DNA of 58,989 bases from Pseudomonas sp. HR96 (GTDB taxonomy: Bacteria; Pseudomonadota; Gammaproteobacteria; Pseudomonadales; Pseudomonadaceae): the NCBI RefSeq assembly GCF_034059295.1, contig NZ_CP139143.1:1-58989 (forward strand), in the 5' to 3' direction. The position numbers were made by a program, and so were the translations under genes. Position 1 is the stretch's first letter. Each line of letters begins with the position of its first letter. Positions 1 to 8,204 of the stretch are shown piece by piece. Below the pieces are notes generated by a model, which was given only the letters and a program-made list of their open reading frames with translations, was not told where the DNA came from and made no database searches.

Positions 1-1
1 C

Positions 2-292
2 CTACTCAATGCTGCCGCCTCTACTTCCACCTCCAGACACTGGCACATCATCATCCTGCCGCAGAAAATTGACGGTATACCAGAGCTGAGCTTCGCGGTC
101 ATCGAGCCGTCCGGCGTGTACGTGTGCCGGTTCAAGGTCCAACAGAATGGAACATACTGGTATCACAGCGACTCCGGGTTCTAGGAGCAGGTGTGTGTAT
201 AGCTCTGGTCATTGAGGCGAAAGAGCTCACGCCTTTCAAGTACGATCGTGTCTACACTCCACAAGCGCACAGTCGGTGACTTCGTCAAAGAT
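2..292 (+). pseudogene. Decayed fragment of a copA-type multicopper oxidase
   Basis: Read in the frame starting at base 2, the stretch from about base 26 to 180 translates into a recognisable copy of the first cupredoxin domain of CopA: RHWHIIILPQKIDG, LSFAVIEPSGVYV and [12 protein letters not shown]. These correspond to [13 protein letters not shown] and [12 protein letters not shown] in the intact CopA at 55834-57711. Two copper-ligand positions are altered (HWHG to HWHI, HSHSG to HSDSG). Stop codons interrupt the frame at about 181 and 199. A further block, KRTVGDFVKDE, reappears near 265-290 in a shifted frame. It is clearly non-functional. The 5' part lies outside the window. It points to an older, lost cop locus next to the recombinase gene. 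Confidence 0.85.
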
Positions 293-677
293 GAGGCTGA
301 TGAAGCACGATCACGGCGATGGAACTGCCAATCGACGTCGCCCCTTCGGCAAATTCCACCCTTGAATCATTAGTAGAAAATCCCGTGGCGCCGTGCCGAG
401 CGTGTTTGAAGACCCGGTGCCGAACCAACAGAACAGCGCTCCCGCAGTACTGGTAATTCGATGCACTGATAGAGAATTTCCGCTGCGGTGCAATAAGAAG
501 AAAGTTGCGGTCAGAAGGGCTATCAACGTTGCGGAGCCGAGCGTAACCCGTACCGACTGCGAACCATGAAGTCCGACATGGTAGTGCCGGCTGCGCTGGG
601 ATTTCAGGTGGAAAAGCGGTGTGGCTAGCGGAGCCACAGCGATGCTATCTCGGCACCACTGGTGTCGAATTAGCTGG
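293..677. other. Intergenic stretch with no recognisable gene
   Basis: Between the copA remnant and the recombinase stop codon I see no reading frame with family-like composition and no clear repeat or terminator. It may be further decayed sequence. Confidence 0.4.
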
Positions 678-1640
678 TTAATACTTCACCTTGTAGGTCG
701 GTGAGTCCTCAGGCCTGTTCTCCCGGCGATCATAGATCTTGGTTGTGCTGATATTGGCGTGACCCAGCCAGGCCTGGACCTTGGCGATATCGGCTTCATG
801 CTCCAGGGCGTTGGTGGCGGCGGTGGCTCGTAGTCCGTGGACTCCTAGACCGTCGACCTGAATCCCGGCTTTCTTCGCGTAAGCCGCCACCACCATATAG
901 ATGCCGTTGGCTGTGATGCCGGCACCGGTTAGCTTGCCGCGCAACGGTATGAACAGCGGTACCTTCCTGTCCGCCCAATGATGCCCTGAGCTTTCCAGGT
1001 ACTGATGGATGCGCCCGGCCGCCACCGGGTGCAACGGCAGGTAGCGCACCTTGCCGCCTTTGCCGTGTACCTTGAGGTGTTGAATCCCGCGGCGGTCTTG
1101 GATGTCGCCGACCTGCAGCAGCGCCGCTTCTTCGCGGCGCAGTCCGTGATAGAGAAGAACAGCCATTAGCGCCCGGTCGCGCAGCCCTTTAAGGGTCGTT
1201 TCGTCCGGGGCCTCAAGCAGCGCTTTGGCCTGGTGATCGCCCAATGCCGGCGTCTTGCCTTCGTTGCTCTCGATCTTCGGTCGTTTCACTCCATGCACGG
1301 GATTGCCGCCGGCGATCGCATTGCTCTCCAGGAGGTGATCAAACAGGCTGGCCAGCGCCGCCAATTTGCGTCGAATCGTGGCGCCCGCCAGACCGCGATG
1401 CTCGAGCTGGGCGCGCCAGGCCAGAACATGCGATCGGGTCACCACGCGAAATTCATCAGCGGAGGCCAGCCCGACAAATCCGCAAAAATCTTCCAGGTCA
1501 TTTTGGTAGGCACGTCGTGTTCGAGGGTTGTCGAGGTTGGCAAACCACTCGACCGCGGCCGGAACCTGGGCCAGCGTCTGAAATTCGACTGACGTGAGCC
1601 GACGCTGATCGTTCTGATGGGCTTTCGTCAGTTCCTGCAT
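678..1640 (-). CDS. Tyrosine recombinase / site-specific integrase (copy 1)
   Basis: A tyrosine recombinase of about 320 residues from the ATG at 1640; an in-frame GTG at 1691 is possible but lacks a ribosome site. The N-terminal SAM-like core-binding domain (about 15-110) contains NPRTRRAYQNDLEDFCGFVG. The C-terminal catalytic domain has Arg168 (GLRREEA), the beta-hairpin lysine in HGKGGK (about 194), His268-x-x-Arg271 (HGLRATAAT), His294 (WLGHANISTT) and nucleophile Tyr303 (KIYDRR). All catalytic positions are present, so it should be active. It is a close paralogue of the recombinase at 32973-33926, down to the shared C-terminal motif EDSPTYK. It stands alone, next to a copA remnant. Its recombination sites were not identified. 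Confidence 0.9.
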   Translation of the reverse strand: MQELTKAHQNDQRRLTSVEFQTLAQVPAAVEWFANLDNPRTRRAYQNDLEDFCGFVGLASADEFRVVTRSHVLAWRAQLEHRGLAGATIRRKLAALASLFDHLLESNAIAGGNPVHGVKRPKIESNEGKTPALGDHQAKALLEAPDETTLKGLRDRALMAVLLYHGLRREEAALLQVGDIQDRRGIQHLKVHGKGGKVRYLPLHPVAAGRIHQYLESSGHHWADRKVPLFIPLRGKLTGAGITANGIYMVVAAYAKKAGIQVDGLGVHGLRATAATNALEHEADIAKVQAWLGHANISTTKIYDRRENRPEDSPTYKVKY

Positions 1641-1848
1641 ATCATTCTCATTATTGGCTCGCGTGAGATCACTGGCTGTGTATCTGGTCACAAAAGCAAT
1701 GCCGATTAGGTCCGCCGTCGCCGAAACCGATAAACGGCAATAATTGGTGATAACCTATTTTATCACCACTTTTGAAATGCTGAGCCCATGCACTGGAGCT
1801 AGGGGTTATGACGAGATCAATATCGGCAAACGTCCAATCTCAAGCCAA

Positions 1849-1879
1849 AAAAAACCCTCATCGGGAGATGAGGGTTTTT
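1849..1879. terminator. Rho-independent terminator, bidirectional
   Basis: The arms AAAACCCTCAT and ATGAGGGTTTTT flank a short loop, with A-runs before and T-runs after. It lies between the minus-strand recombinase and the plus-strand KorA-like gene and could insulate either one. Confidence 0.75.
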
Positions 1880-1986
1880 GGTGGCCGCGTACCCGGCAAG
1901 GCGGGCGACCGTGCTTCCATAGTCCTTGCAGGAGATCTGGAATAAGCATGCTCATCATAACCCCCATCAAGACCTTGTGAAAGCAC

Positions 1987-2001
1987 GTAAATAGTGTTTA
2001 C
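1987..2001. promoter_or_regulatory. Palindromic operator of the KorA-like repressor
   Basis: GTAAATAGTGTTTAC has perfect GTAAA/TTTAC arms around a 5-bp spacer and lies just upstream of the repressor start. The half-site GTGTTTAC recurs in the promoter at 2627 and upstream of the transfer region at 8284. Autoregulation by the downstream protein is inferred. Its position also argues against the upstream GTG at 1994 being the true start, because that codon lies inside the operator. Confidence 0.6.
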
Positions 2002-2032
2002 ATATGTTGTCAAAAATAGGCGCGAGACGAAG

Positions 2033-2515
2033 ATGGTGGGCATGCAAAAAGACGGAGTTAACCAGGAACAGCTCCAGGCACTGGCGCAGGATATCAAGAA
2101 TACGCTGAAAGCGTCTGAGATTGCTCAGTTGATCAGGCTCATTGCCCCGACCCCAACCACGGGGGAAATGAGTGCGGCCGAATTCGAGACCCTGATGGCA
2201 GAGCTAAAAGACAAGAGCAGGCGTCGTGGATATTCGGATACCTCGATAACTGCGGCCAGGCTCGTACTGGTAATGGGGGCCACTGTCGCCGAGGCGGCGG
2301 CGGAGACAAATGTTTCAAGGCAGGCTATTCACCAGGTATTAAAAAGGATCAAGCGTCGGATGGAGTCATTACCCGAAAATTGGGTACAAGTGAGTACTTG
2401 GCTCCCAGCAGAGATTGCTAGCCAGCTCGAACAAATAGTTACTTCATTGAAATCTCAGGGGGACTCGGGGGGAGTGCAGGGCGATCTAGCATTAAAGCTC
2501 GAAGTTAAAATTTGA
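2033..2515 (+). CDS. KorA/TrfB-like transcriptional repressor
   Basis: About 160 residues from the ATG at 2033. The central part (about 46-115) resembles the KorA/TrfB family of plasmid global repressors: MSAAEFETLMAELKD, then an Ala-rich helix-turn-helix (VAEAAAETNVSRQAIHQVLKRI, about 84-105), then LPENWVQVSTWLPAEIA, which matches the LPEGYARVTAVLPE segment of IncP KorA. KorA itself is about 100 residues, so this protein has N- and C-terminal extensions. Its gene has a palindromic operator upstream and an inverted repeat immediately downstream. The role is probably coordinate repression of plasmid backbone promoters. The family call is good; the regulon is inferred. Confidence 0.75.
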   Translation: MVGMQKDGVNQEQLQALAQDIKNTLKASEIAQLIRLIAPTPTTGEMSAAEFETLMAELKDKSRRRGYSDTSITAARLVLVMGATVAEAAAETNVSRQAIHQVLKRIKRRMESLPENWVQVSTWLPAEIASQLEQIVTSLKSQGDSGGVQGDLALKLEVKI

Positions 2516-2516
2516 A

Positions 2517-2560
2517 GAGTTTACATATTTTAGAATTGATTAAGTTAATAAAGTAAACTC
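2517..2560. repeat. Inverted repeat with KorA-like half-sites
   Basis: GAGTTTAC at 2517-2524 is matched by its exact reverse complement GTAAACTC at 2553-2560, with a 28-bp AT-rich spacer. Both arms contain the TTTAC half-site of the operator at 1987. It begins 2 bases after the repressor stop codon and could be an operator or a looping site. Confidence 0.5.
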
Positions 2561-2575
2561 AATAGATAAATAAAG

Positions 2576-2595
2576 CCCGCAGAAAACGGGTTTTT
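2576..2595 (+). terminator. Weak terminator after the repressor gene
   Basis: A short CCCG/CGGG stem with a 7-base loop is followed by TTTTT. The stem is only 4 bp, so efficiency is doubtful. Confidence 0.35.
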
Positions 2596-2626
2596 AATAA
2601 ATAAAAACAGTAATTAGTCTTTACAA

Positions 2627-2658
2627 GTGTTTACGTATTCAGCTCCTGTTGGTATAAT
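2627..2658 (+). promoter_or_regulatory. Sigma-70 promoter overlapped by a KorA-like half-site
   Basis: TTTACG at 2630-2635 and a perfect TATAAT at 2653-2658 are separated by 17 bp. The half-site GTGTTTAC (2627-2634) overlaps the -35 box, and a second TTTAC lies 10 bp upstream at 2620. This fits repression of the 2741-4078 gene group by the KorA-like protein. Confidence 0.65.
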
Positions 2659-2740
2659 AAACCCATCGAAGCCGCATTGGCCTCGATGCCCGAAACGAGC
2701 GGCGGCAACCGCTCCGGGCTAACCTTGCAGGAGATTCACA

Positions 2741-2908
2741 ATGAAATATCAAGCTACCAAAACACCACGTTGCAATGCCCTTGGGCATGTTGATTTCGCG
2801 CTCCTGGAGCGTGTGCCGGCTTACCAGCGCAAAGGCGTTGCGGTTGAGGAAGTAGGGCAGGTCATCAAGGCCACCCGTCCACAAACAACCGTAGCCCTCG
2901 CAGGTTAA
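2741..2908 (+). CDS. Small plasmid protein of unknown function (55 aa)
   Basis: An ATG 7 bases after CAGGAG opens a 55-codon frame ending in TAA. The product begins MKYQATKTPRCNALGH and contains an acidic-basic stretch VPAYQRKGVAVEEVGQVIKATRP. It is the first gene after the TATAAT promoter and sits 52 bases before the DUF932 gene, so the two are probably cotranscribed. I do not recognise the family. The support is the ribosome site, promoter context and operon position. Confidence 0.55.
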   Translation: MKYQATKTPRCNALGHVDFALLERVPAYQRKGVAVEEVGQVIKATRPQTTVALAG

Positions 2909-2960
2909 TCAACAGCCATTGGGGCCCAGTTCGCTGGGCTCCTCTATCAAGGAGAATTAC

Positions 2961-3797
2961 ATGCGTCTTTCAAGCAATTTCCGCAACCCGTGCATGATTC
3001 GCAGCGACGTGGCCCTGACCAACGATGAGATAGCACACAAGGTGCCGTCGATCTTCGCAGAAGAAGCCCACGACAGCCGTTCAGAGCGTTACCTGTACAT
3101 TCCGACCGTCAAGGTGCTGGATGCACTGCGCGCCGAGGGCTTCGAGCCTTTCATGGCCTGTCAGACGCGCGTGCGCAATGAGGCCAAGCGCGAGCATACA
3201 AAGCACATGCTCCGCTTGCGTCACAAGAGCCACATCCTGACCCAGGAAGCGAACGAAATTATTTTGCTGAACAGCCACGACGGCAGCAGCAGCTACCAGA
3301 TGATGGCCGGGAAATTTCGTTTCGTGTGCGCTAACGGTTTGGTCTTGGGTGATATGGCATCGGACCAGAAAGTGCGTCACAGCGGCCGTGAGGACGTGAT
3401 AGACGACGTGATCGAGGGTGCCTATGAAGTGTTGCGCCAGTTCGAGCAAATCGACCACCACCTGGCCGATATGAAAGGGCAGCAACTGCGCCCCTACGAA
3501 CAGGAAGCGCTCGCCATGGCCGCGCTTGCTTATCGCTACGATCCGGTTGATGGTCCGGCCCCAGTCACGGCAACACAGTTGCTCATGCCGCGCCGTCGGG
3601 AAGATCGCAGCAGTGACCTTTGGACCACGTTTAACCGCGTCCAGGAAAACACAATCAAAGGCGGTTTGAGCGGTCGTAACAAGCAAGGCCGCCGGACCAC
3701 AACCCGAGGCGTTAACGGCATTGACCAGGACGTCAAATTGAACCGCGCTCTGTGGGTATTGGCTCAAGCCATGCAGTCAGCGCAGCAAGCAGCTTAA
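2961..3797 (+). CDS. DUF932 domain-containing plasmid protein
   Basis: 278 residues from the ATG at 2961, preceded by AAGGAGAAT. The sequence matches the DUF932 family found on plasmids and phages: IPTVKVLDALRAEGFEPFMACQTRVRN near the N-terminus, then GSSSYQMMAGKFRFVCANGLVLGD (about 110-135), and a C-terminal segment with WTTFNRVQENTIKGG and an Arg-rich linker followed by NRALWVLAQAM. The family has no settled biochemical function. It lies in a KorA-repressible housekeeping group with two small unknown genes. Confidence 0.8.
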   Translation: MRLSSNFRNPCMIRSDVALTNDEIAHKVPSIFAEEAHDSRSERYLYIPTVKVLDALRAEGFEPFMACQTRVRNEAKREHTKHMLRLRHKSHILTQEANEIILLNSHDGSSSYQMMAGKFRFVCANGLVLGDMASDQKVRHSGREDVIDDVIEGAYEVLRQFEQIDHHLADMKGQQLRPYEQEALAMAALAYRYDPVDGPAPVTATQLLMPRRREDRSSDLWTTFNRVQENTIKGGLSGRNKQGRRTTTRGVNGIDQDVKLNRALWVLAQAMQSAQQAA

Positions 3798-3862
3798 ACC
3801 ACGGTCCAGGCGCTTGAAGCGCCTGGGCTGTTCCATGGTAGGGATTAACCAGAGGAAACATT

Positions 3863-4078
3863 ATGTCGCCGCATGTAGTCACCTGGACCATGTACACCGA
3901 AGACGCAGACAATCCCGTAGACGCGGCAAAATTGATTGCGCAGCAATATTTTCAAAGTCGGATAGCGCAAGGAGAACCCGACACGGCTTGCGTTTTCATT
4001 GTGACAGACAGCAAATGCAAATCTGTAAAAATTGACCTCGCAGCCGTTGCCGCGCAAGAGAACGAAAAAATCGCATAG
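3863..4078 (+). CDS. Small hypothetical plasmid protein (71 aa)
   Basis: The ATG follows AGAGGAAACATT. The 71-residue product (MSPHVVTWTMYTED, ending AAVAAQENEKIA) is acidic with no membrane segment. It is the last gene of the 2741-4078 group and is followed directly by a terminator. I do not recognise the family. Confidence 0.6.
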   Translation: MSPHVVTWTMYTEDADNPVDAAKLIAQQYFQSRIAQGEPDTACVFIVTDSKCKSVKIDLAAVAAQENEKIA

Positions 4079-4094
4079 CGGTTCATGCTGAATG

Positions 4095-4121
4095 AAAAAA
4101 ACCCAAGGATGGGGTTTTTTT
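4095..4121. terminator. Bidirectional terminator between convergent genes
   Basis: The stem AAAAAACCC / GGGTTTTTT with loop AAGGATG is flanked by A- and T-runs. It separates the plus-strand gene ending at 4078 from the minus-strand gene ending at 4137. Confidence 0.75.
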
Positions 4122-4136
4122 TTCGCCTGGAGAATA

Positions 4137-4433
4137 TCAGGTTTCTGGCGAATCGGTCTTGCCGGTTTCGGCTTTCTTTCGACCTTGCGCCCGCTTGCGA
4201 GTCGCCACCATATCGCTAATGGCTTTTGTGGTTACGGTCACACCAACGCTCGCCAAAGCCGCTTTGATCTCAGCCACTGAATAGCCCTTGCTGCTGGAGA
4301 GCAAAACAATCTGCTCCTTAAGCGATGCCAGCATATCCGCTTGGCTGATCTTTTGCCGGCTTAGGTCTGGCAGATCCTCTAGAGCTTGTCGGGCCTGATC
4401 GAGTTCGGCTTGGGTGAACGTTTGTTTTGCCAT
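4137..4433 (-). CDS. Small protein adjacent to the probable oriT, possibly a mobilization accessory
   Basis: 98 residues. An N-terminal helical half (AKQTFTQAELDQARQALEDLP) is followed by SLKEQIVLLSSSKGYSVAEIKAALASVGVTVTTKAISDMV, which looks like a helix-turn-helix that scans GYS-EIA--L---G-. Small proteins of this build are often encoded divergently from relaxase operons and act at oriT or as regulators. The lysine-rich tail (KRAQGRKKAETGK) would suit DNA binding. The role is inferred from position and composition only. Confidence 0.5.
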   Translation of the reverse strand: MAKQTFTQAELDQARQALEDLPDLSRQKISQADMLASLKEQIVLLSSSKGYSVAEIKAALASVGVTVTTKAISDMVATRKRAQGRKKAETGKTDSPET

Positions 4434-4852
4434 GGCTGCACTGCACCTTTATGGGCTTGAAGTAAGTCGCCCAGCAGGGGGCGCGTATCGGTTTGAATTC
4501 TCAATCAGGTTATCAGGATTTTCTCAAAAAGCGACGCCCTCAACGCTCGGCTGCCAATGCGGCCAGGTGGGCCGTGCTATTGGCCGCGATGGCCTTTACA
4601 GCCAGGCCGCCACGAACTGGACGGCGGCAGAAAATTCCCGCCGTGCGCCGCCTTCGACACCGACCCTCACCGACGCCTGTTTTTAGCCCTGGACGTGCGG
4701 CTCCAGGGCAGGTTCCCTGGCCTTTGGTTGGAATACGTCGTAATATTAGGACATGAAATGTTTTGTATGTACCGCCTGCACGCAGTCGATCCACACAAAA
4801 CCCTGATCAGGGCTGCGCCCCGATACCCCGCTATGCGTCATAGGTGTTGGTC
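4434..4852. other. Probable oriT and divergent promoter region
   Basis: A 419-bp gene-free stretch lies between the divergent small gene (4137-4433) and the NikA-like/relaxase pair, the usual place for the origin of transfer of MOBP systems. It contains the perfect 12-bp palindrome CCCTGATCAGGG at 4801-4812, followed by GCTGCGCCCCGA, which resembles the arrangement of an inverted repeat beside a C-rich nick region. I could not match a known nick sequence exactly, so the nick position is unassigned. A GC-rich half (4500-4720) changes to AT-rich sequence at about 4740-4775. Confidence 0.45.
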
Positions 4853-5185
4853 ATGTCGAAAAGTGAAGCGCGTCAGAGGGATAAAGTTCTGAATCTTCGG
4901 TGTACCGAGGACGAAGCCAATATCCTGAAAGCCAAAGCACAAGCCGCGGGTATTAGTACCTCGGATCTGTTGCGCAGGTCCGCGCTCAACCGAAAGATCA
5001 TGACGCGCACGGACACCAAGCTGATGAGTGAACTGCTTCGCTTGGGTGGTTTGCAAAAGCACCTCTATAACCAGATGCAGGACGGCATGACGACCGAGCT
5101 TAGCCGTCAGTTCTCTGAGGTCCTGGTGGAGGTGAAGAAAGCAATCATTGCCCTAGATCTTGATCAAGTCCCAGTGAACCGGTAG
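4853..5185 (+). CDS. NikA/MobC-like relaxosome accessory protein (ribbon-helix-helix)
   Basis: 110 residues from the ATG at 4853. An N-terminal beta strand and helices (KVLNLRCTEDEANILKAKAQAAGISTSDLLRRSALNR) fit the ribbon-helix-helix fold of NikA and MobC-type plasmid proteins, which bind oriT and position the relaxase. The C-terminal half (LLRLGGLQKHLYNQM, then a helix to the end) matches the MobC-like region. It lies 7 bases before the relaxase gene, so the two are one operon, as with nikA-nikB of IncI plasmids. Confidence 0.75.
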   Translation: MSKSEARQRDKVLNLRCTEDEANILKAKAQAAGISTSDLLRRSALNRKIMTRTDTKLMSELLRLGGLQKHLYNQMQDGMTTELSRQFSEVLVEVKKAIIALDLDQVPVNR

Positions 5186-5192
5186 CCCAATT

Positions 5193-7151
5193 ATGAATGT
5201 CATTGTCCCCAAGAAACGTAGAGACGGAGGCTCCAGCTTTTTGAAGCTGGTGAGCTATCTGAGTCAACGTGAGGACAAGCCTTCTGCTGGTGATGTTGTG
5301 ACTGACGAGCCCGATGCTCCTCGTTCTTCAACCAAAAAAGCGAGCTTTGATCGGCTGGTTGATTACATCGATCGCAGCGGTTCCGATGACGCACCTGTAC
5401 GTGTACTTGAAGAATTTCCTGATGGTCGCCAGCGTGTTCTCGCTGGCGATGTCGCTTGCGAGACCAATGCATTTTCGCTGGAAACTGCTGCAGCTGAAAT
5501 GAACATGGTTGCGGCTCAAAATCGCCATATCAAAGATCCGGTCTACCACTTCATCATTTCGTGGCGGGAGGAAGATAAGCCGACCGACGCGCAGGCGTTC
5601 GACTCTGCACGCTACGCTTTAAAACAGCTGGGTTTGGATTCCCATCAGTACGTCACTGCGATTCATCGCGACACGGACAATGTGCACGCACATGTCGCTG
5701 TTAACCGGGTAAATCCGCTCACTTATAAAGCTGTCAACATGTGGAAGGACGTCGAGGTTTTGCAGAAAAGCATGCGCGTCCTTGAACGTCATTACGGCTT
5801 CCAGGTGGACAATGGGCCTTGGCAGCTCAACGCGGATAATCATCTGGTTCGTCCAGGTCTGCGCTACCCGAGTGCTCCGCAAGGGGCCGCCAAGCGTCAG
5901 ATCTTTTCCAACAGAGAAAGCCTGTTCCACTATGCCGTTGAGACGGTTCGAAATGAGATCAATGAGACCATTAAAAATGGCCAGCTAAGCTGGGAATTCG
6001 TTCATGTTCTCTTGCACGAAAAGGGCTTGGGCCTTCGTGAAAAAGGTAACGGTTTGGTGATCTATGATTACACCCGACCCGAAGAGACAGAAGTCAAAGC
6101 ATCGTCAATTCATCCATCACTCACCAAAGCCCGGATGGAGTCAAAGCATGGCGCCTACCAAGGGCCGCCAAGGTTTGAATCTGACGATCCATTTGAGTCC
6201 AGCTATGGCATTTTCAAAACCTATCAGCCAGCCTATGAGGTTAGGGATAAAGGTGTGCGTGCCGAGCGCCGTGAAGCTCGCGCGGACGCACGTGAGGCAT
6301 TGAAGCAGAGGTACCAGGCCTATCGCGCCGGTTGGGTGAAGCCAGACTTGGATGCGACGCGTCGCAGGCAGCATGTGGCTGTGCTTTACCAGGATATGAA
6401 AGCGGATGTGAAGCGCTCGCATAGCGATCCTCTGCTTCGCAAACTCATGTACAGGGTTGCTGAATTCGAGCGTATGAAGGCTATGGCCGCGCTGCGCATT
6501 GAGCTGCGAGAAGAGCGCCAGACGCTTGCAGAGAAAGGTTTACTTCGTCCTATGAACTATCGCGCTTGGGTTGAGCAAGAAGCACTCGCAGGCGACACTG
6601 CAGCAGTCAGTCAGTTGCGTGGTTTTGTGTACCGTGAGAAGCGTAATAATCGATCTCTGGAAGGGGAAGAAGACTGCGCTATTCGACTGAGCAAAGCCGA
6701 TGATTCACGCGTCTATGACGTCTCTAGTCATACGTCTCATCTATTCCGAGACGGCACGATCGAATACCTACGTGATGGTGTCGTGGGTGTGGTGGACCGT
6801 GGCGACGTTCTCCAAGTCCAACCAGGATTTGAGGACTATGACCAGTCTGCCAACTATCTGTTAGCGGCCGACCTGGTCACCACTAAAAGTGGTGAGCACG
6901 CTGAGATACTAGGTGACGACCATTTCGTGCATCGAGTGTTGGAAGCTGGGTGCAGGATCAATCATTCAGCTGAAGATAACTTCTTCCGCGTAACTGATGT
7001 CTATCAGGCTGCACTCTACACAAGATTAGAGCAGGACTACCTGCATTCGCAGAATTCTGGTGTTTCGCCTGATGCAAGATCTAGCCGGCAACTTGAACGA
7101 TTTGATGATAACCAGCCTGAACAAAATCCCCATCCTGTTCCTGGGGCTTAG
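5193..7151 (+). CDS. MOBP-family conjugative relaxase
   Basis: 652 residues. The N-terminal nuclease domain has Tyr22 (KLVSYLSQRED) as the likely strand-cleaving residue, and the metal-binding motif HRDTDNVHAHVAVNRV with His158, Asp160, His165 and His167. These are the MOBP motifs I and III; the enzyme would nick oriT and carry the strand to the recipient. The middle (about 360-480) is rich in charged helices (ERREARADAREALKQRYQAYRAGW). The C-terminal third is unlike known enzymatic domains, with no helicase or primase motif; a separate primase gene lies in the transfer block. Cotranscribed with the NikA-like gene. The gene is intact. Confidence 0.88.
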   Translation: MNVIVPKKRRDGGSSFLKLVSYLSQREDKPSAGDVVTDEPDAPRSSTKKASFDRLVDYIDRSGSDDAPVRVLEEFPDGRQRVLAGDVACETNAFSLETAAAEMNMVAAQNRHIKDPVYHFIISWREEDKPTDAQAFDSARYALKQLGLDSHQYVTAIHRDTDNVHAHVAVNRVNPLTYKAVNMWKDVEVLQKSMRVLERHYGFQVDNGPWQLNADNHLVRPGLRYPSAPQGAAKRQIFSNRESLFHYAVETVRNEINETIKNGQLSWEFVHVLLHEKGLGLREKGNGLVIYDYTRPEETEVKASSIHPSLTKARMESKHGAYQGPPRFESDDPFESSYGIFKTYQPAYEVRDKGVRAERREARADAREALKQRYQAYRAGWVKPDLDATRRRQHVAVLYQDMKADVKRSHSDPLLRKLMYRVAEFERMKAMAALRIELREERQTLAEKGLLRPMNYRAWVEQEALAGDTAAVSQLRGFVYREKRNNRSLEGEEDCAIRLSKADDSRVYDVSSHTSHLFRDGTIEYLRDGVVGVVDRGDVLQVQPGFEDYDQSANYLLAADLVTTKSGEHAEILGDDHFVHRVLEAGCRINHSAEDNFFRVTDVYQAALYTRLEQDYLHSQNSGVSPDARSSRQLERFDDNQPEQNPHPVPGA

Positions 7152-7847
7152 ATTCTGACCCAGTTGGCTATCCCGCAGCTGATGATAATTCCACCAATGG
7201 GGGAGTTATCATCGCTAATTAATCCATCCGTTCGGGCTTACACGTTCGATTCTTAATGTCATGTTTTAGAATATGACGGCTCACACTTGTTAAATGCCAT
7301 CCTTCCCACGCTAATCCATGGCCATTAGTATCTTTATTCGCGCGATCTAACACATGCCTATCGGGTTATCTAGCCTGAACTGATAAACGGTTATCATGTT
7401 CAACCATCCATCTCTCATATGGTCAGTCAGGTAGTCTTCGACTTGATGTATCGACCAGAACACACAGATGGATCCTATGGGCTGTAACGTTTCATCTTGA
7501 TTAAATACCATTAAATCAATGGGTTACGTTGAGATTTAGTCTCATCTAGCCATTTGCGTCAGAAAATGGTTTACATTTTTTAGTCATGAATTTATTTTGT
7601 TACGCAGAAATCGACGATGTGTATCGTGATCGACGCGTGATCTAGCAATACCGGTTAAGCCATTTCTTAACCCAGAATATTGAATGGATTTTCACTTGGT
7701 TTTAAATGGATTTATGATGTATAGCGAACTGGTTTTTCTTGTTTCATCTTCTCTCACTCCTACCCGAGATACGGCTTTCGGTCGTCGTCGGTGTAGGGTT
7801 GCAGGCGACCTTTCTTCTCGTCGTGATCGAACGCATTGCGCGTCCCA
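7152..7847. other. Gene-free AT-richer stretch
   Basis: No convincing reading frame was found in about 700 bp between the relaxase and the convergent repressor gene. Just after the relaxase, GATGATAA (7181-7188) and TTATCATC (7206-7213) form an inverted repeat that could end relaxase transcription, although there is no T-run. GGTTTACA at 7569 resembles the KorA-like half-site. Base composition is lower in G+C than in the neighbours. Confidence 0.4.
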
Positions 7848-8204
7848 TCAGCCCTTCGGCAGGTTTTTCTCTGCATTGAATTTCGTCAGCAGTTTCACGA
7901 CTTCTTTCAATGAAGATGCCGATGCATCGTGTACGGCTACCAGTTCGGCTATCTCAGCCCTGAGAGCCATCAGGTGGGCTCGTTCGACATCCTGCCCACC
8001 TGGTAGTAGCTCACCTGGGGCTATCTGGAATACCTCAGCGATCCTTATCAGCTGATCGATTCCAGGGAGGTTAATGCCTCTCTCGTAGCGGCTAATCAAT
8101 GGGGAATCGCAACCAATCAGGTCAGCTAAATCTGCCTGGCTCATGTTTTGCGATTTCCGCAGGGTTTTGATTTTTCCGCCTATCACGGTGCGGAGAGTGT
8201 CCAC
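7848..8204 (-). CDS. Cro/CI-type helix-turn-helix regulator
   Basis: 118 residues. An XRE-family DNA-binding domain fills residues 8-65: GGKIKTLRKSQNMSQADLADLIGCDSPLISRYERGINLPGIDQLIRIAEVF. The tail (70-118) is helical with no second domain. The gene diverges from the transfer genes, with 247 bp between the start codons, so it is well placed to repress the tra promoter and itself. The regulatory target is inferred from position. Confidence 0.85.
   Translation of the reverse strand: MDTLRTVIGGKIKTLRKSQNMSQADLADLIGCDSPLISRYERGINLPGIDQLIRIAEVFQIAPGELLPGGQDVERAHLMALRAEIAELVAVHDASASSLKEVVKLLTKFNAEKNLPKG

Noticed and set aside
311..637. 108-codon minus-strand frame beside the copA remnant
   Set aside because: No family resemblance, no ribosome site, located in decayed sequence.
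3081..3767. 228-codon open frame antisense to the DUF932 gene
   Set aside because: It lies wholly opposite a well-supported gene with its own ribosome site and family motifs; the translation has no family-like pattern.
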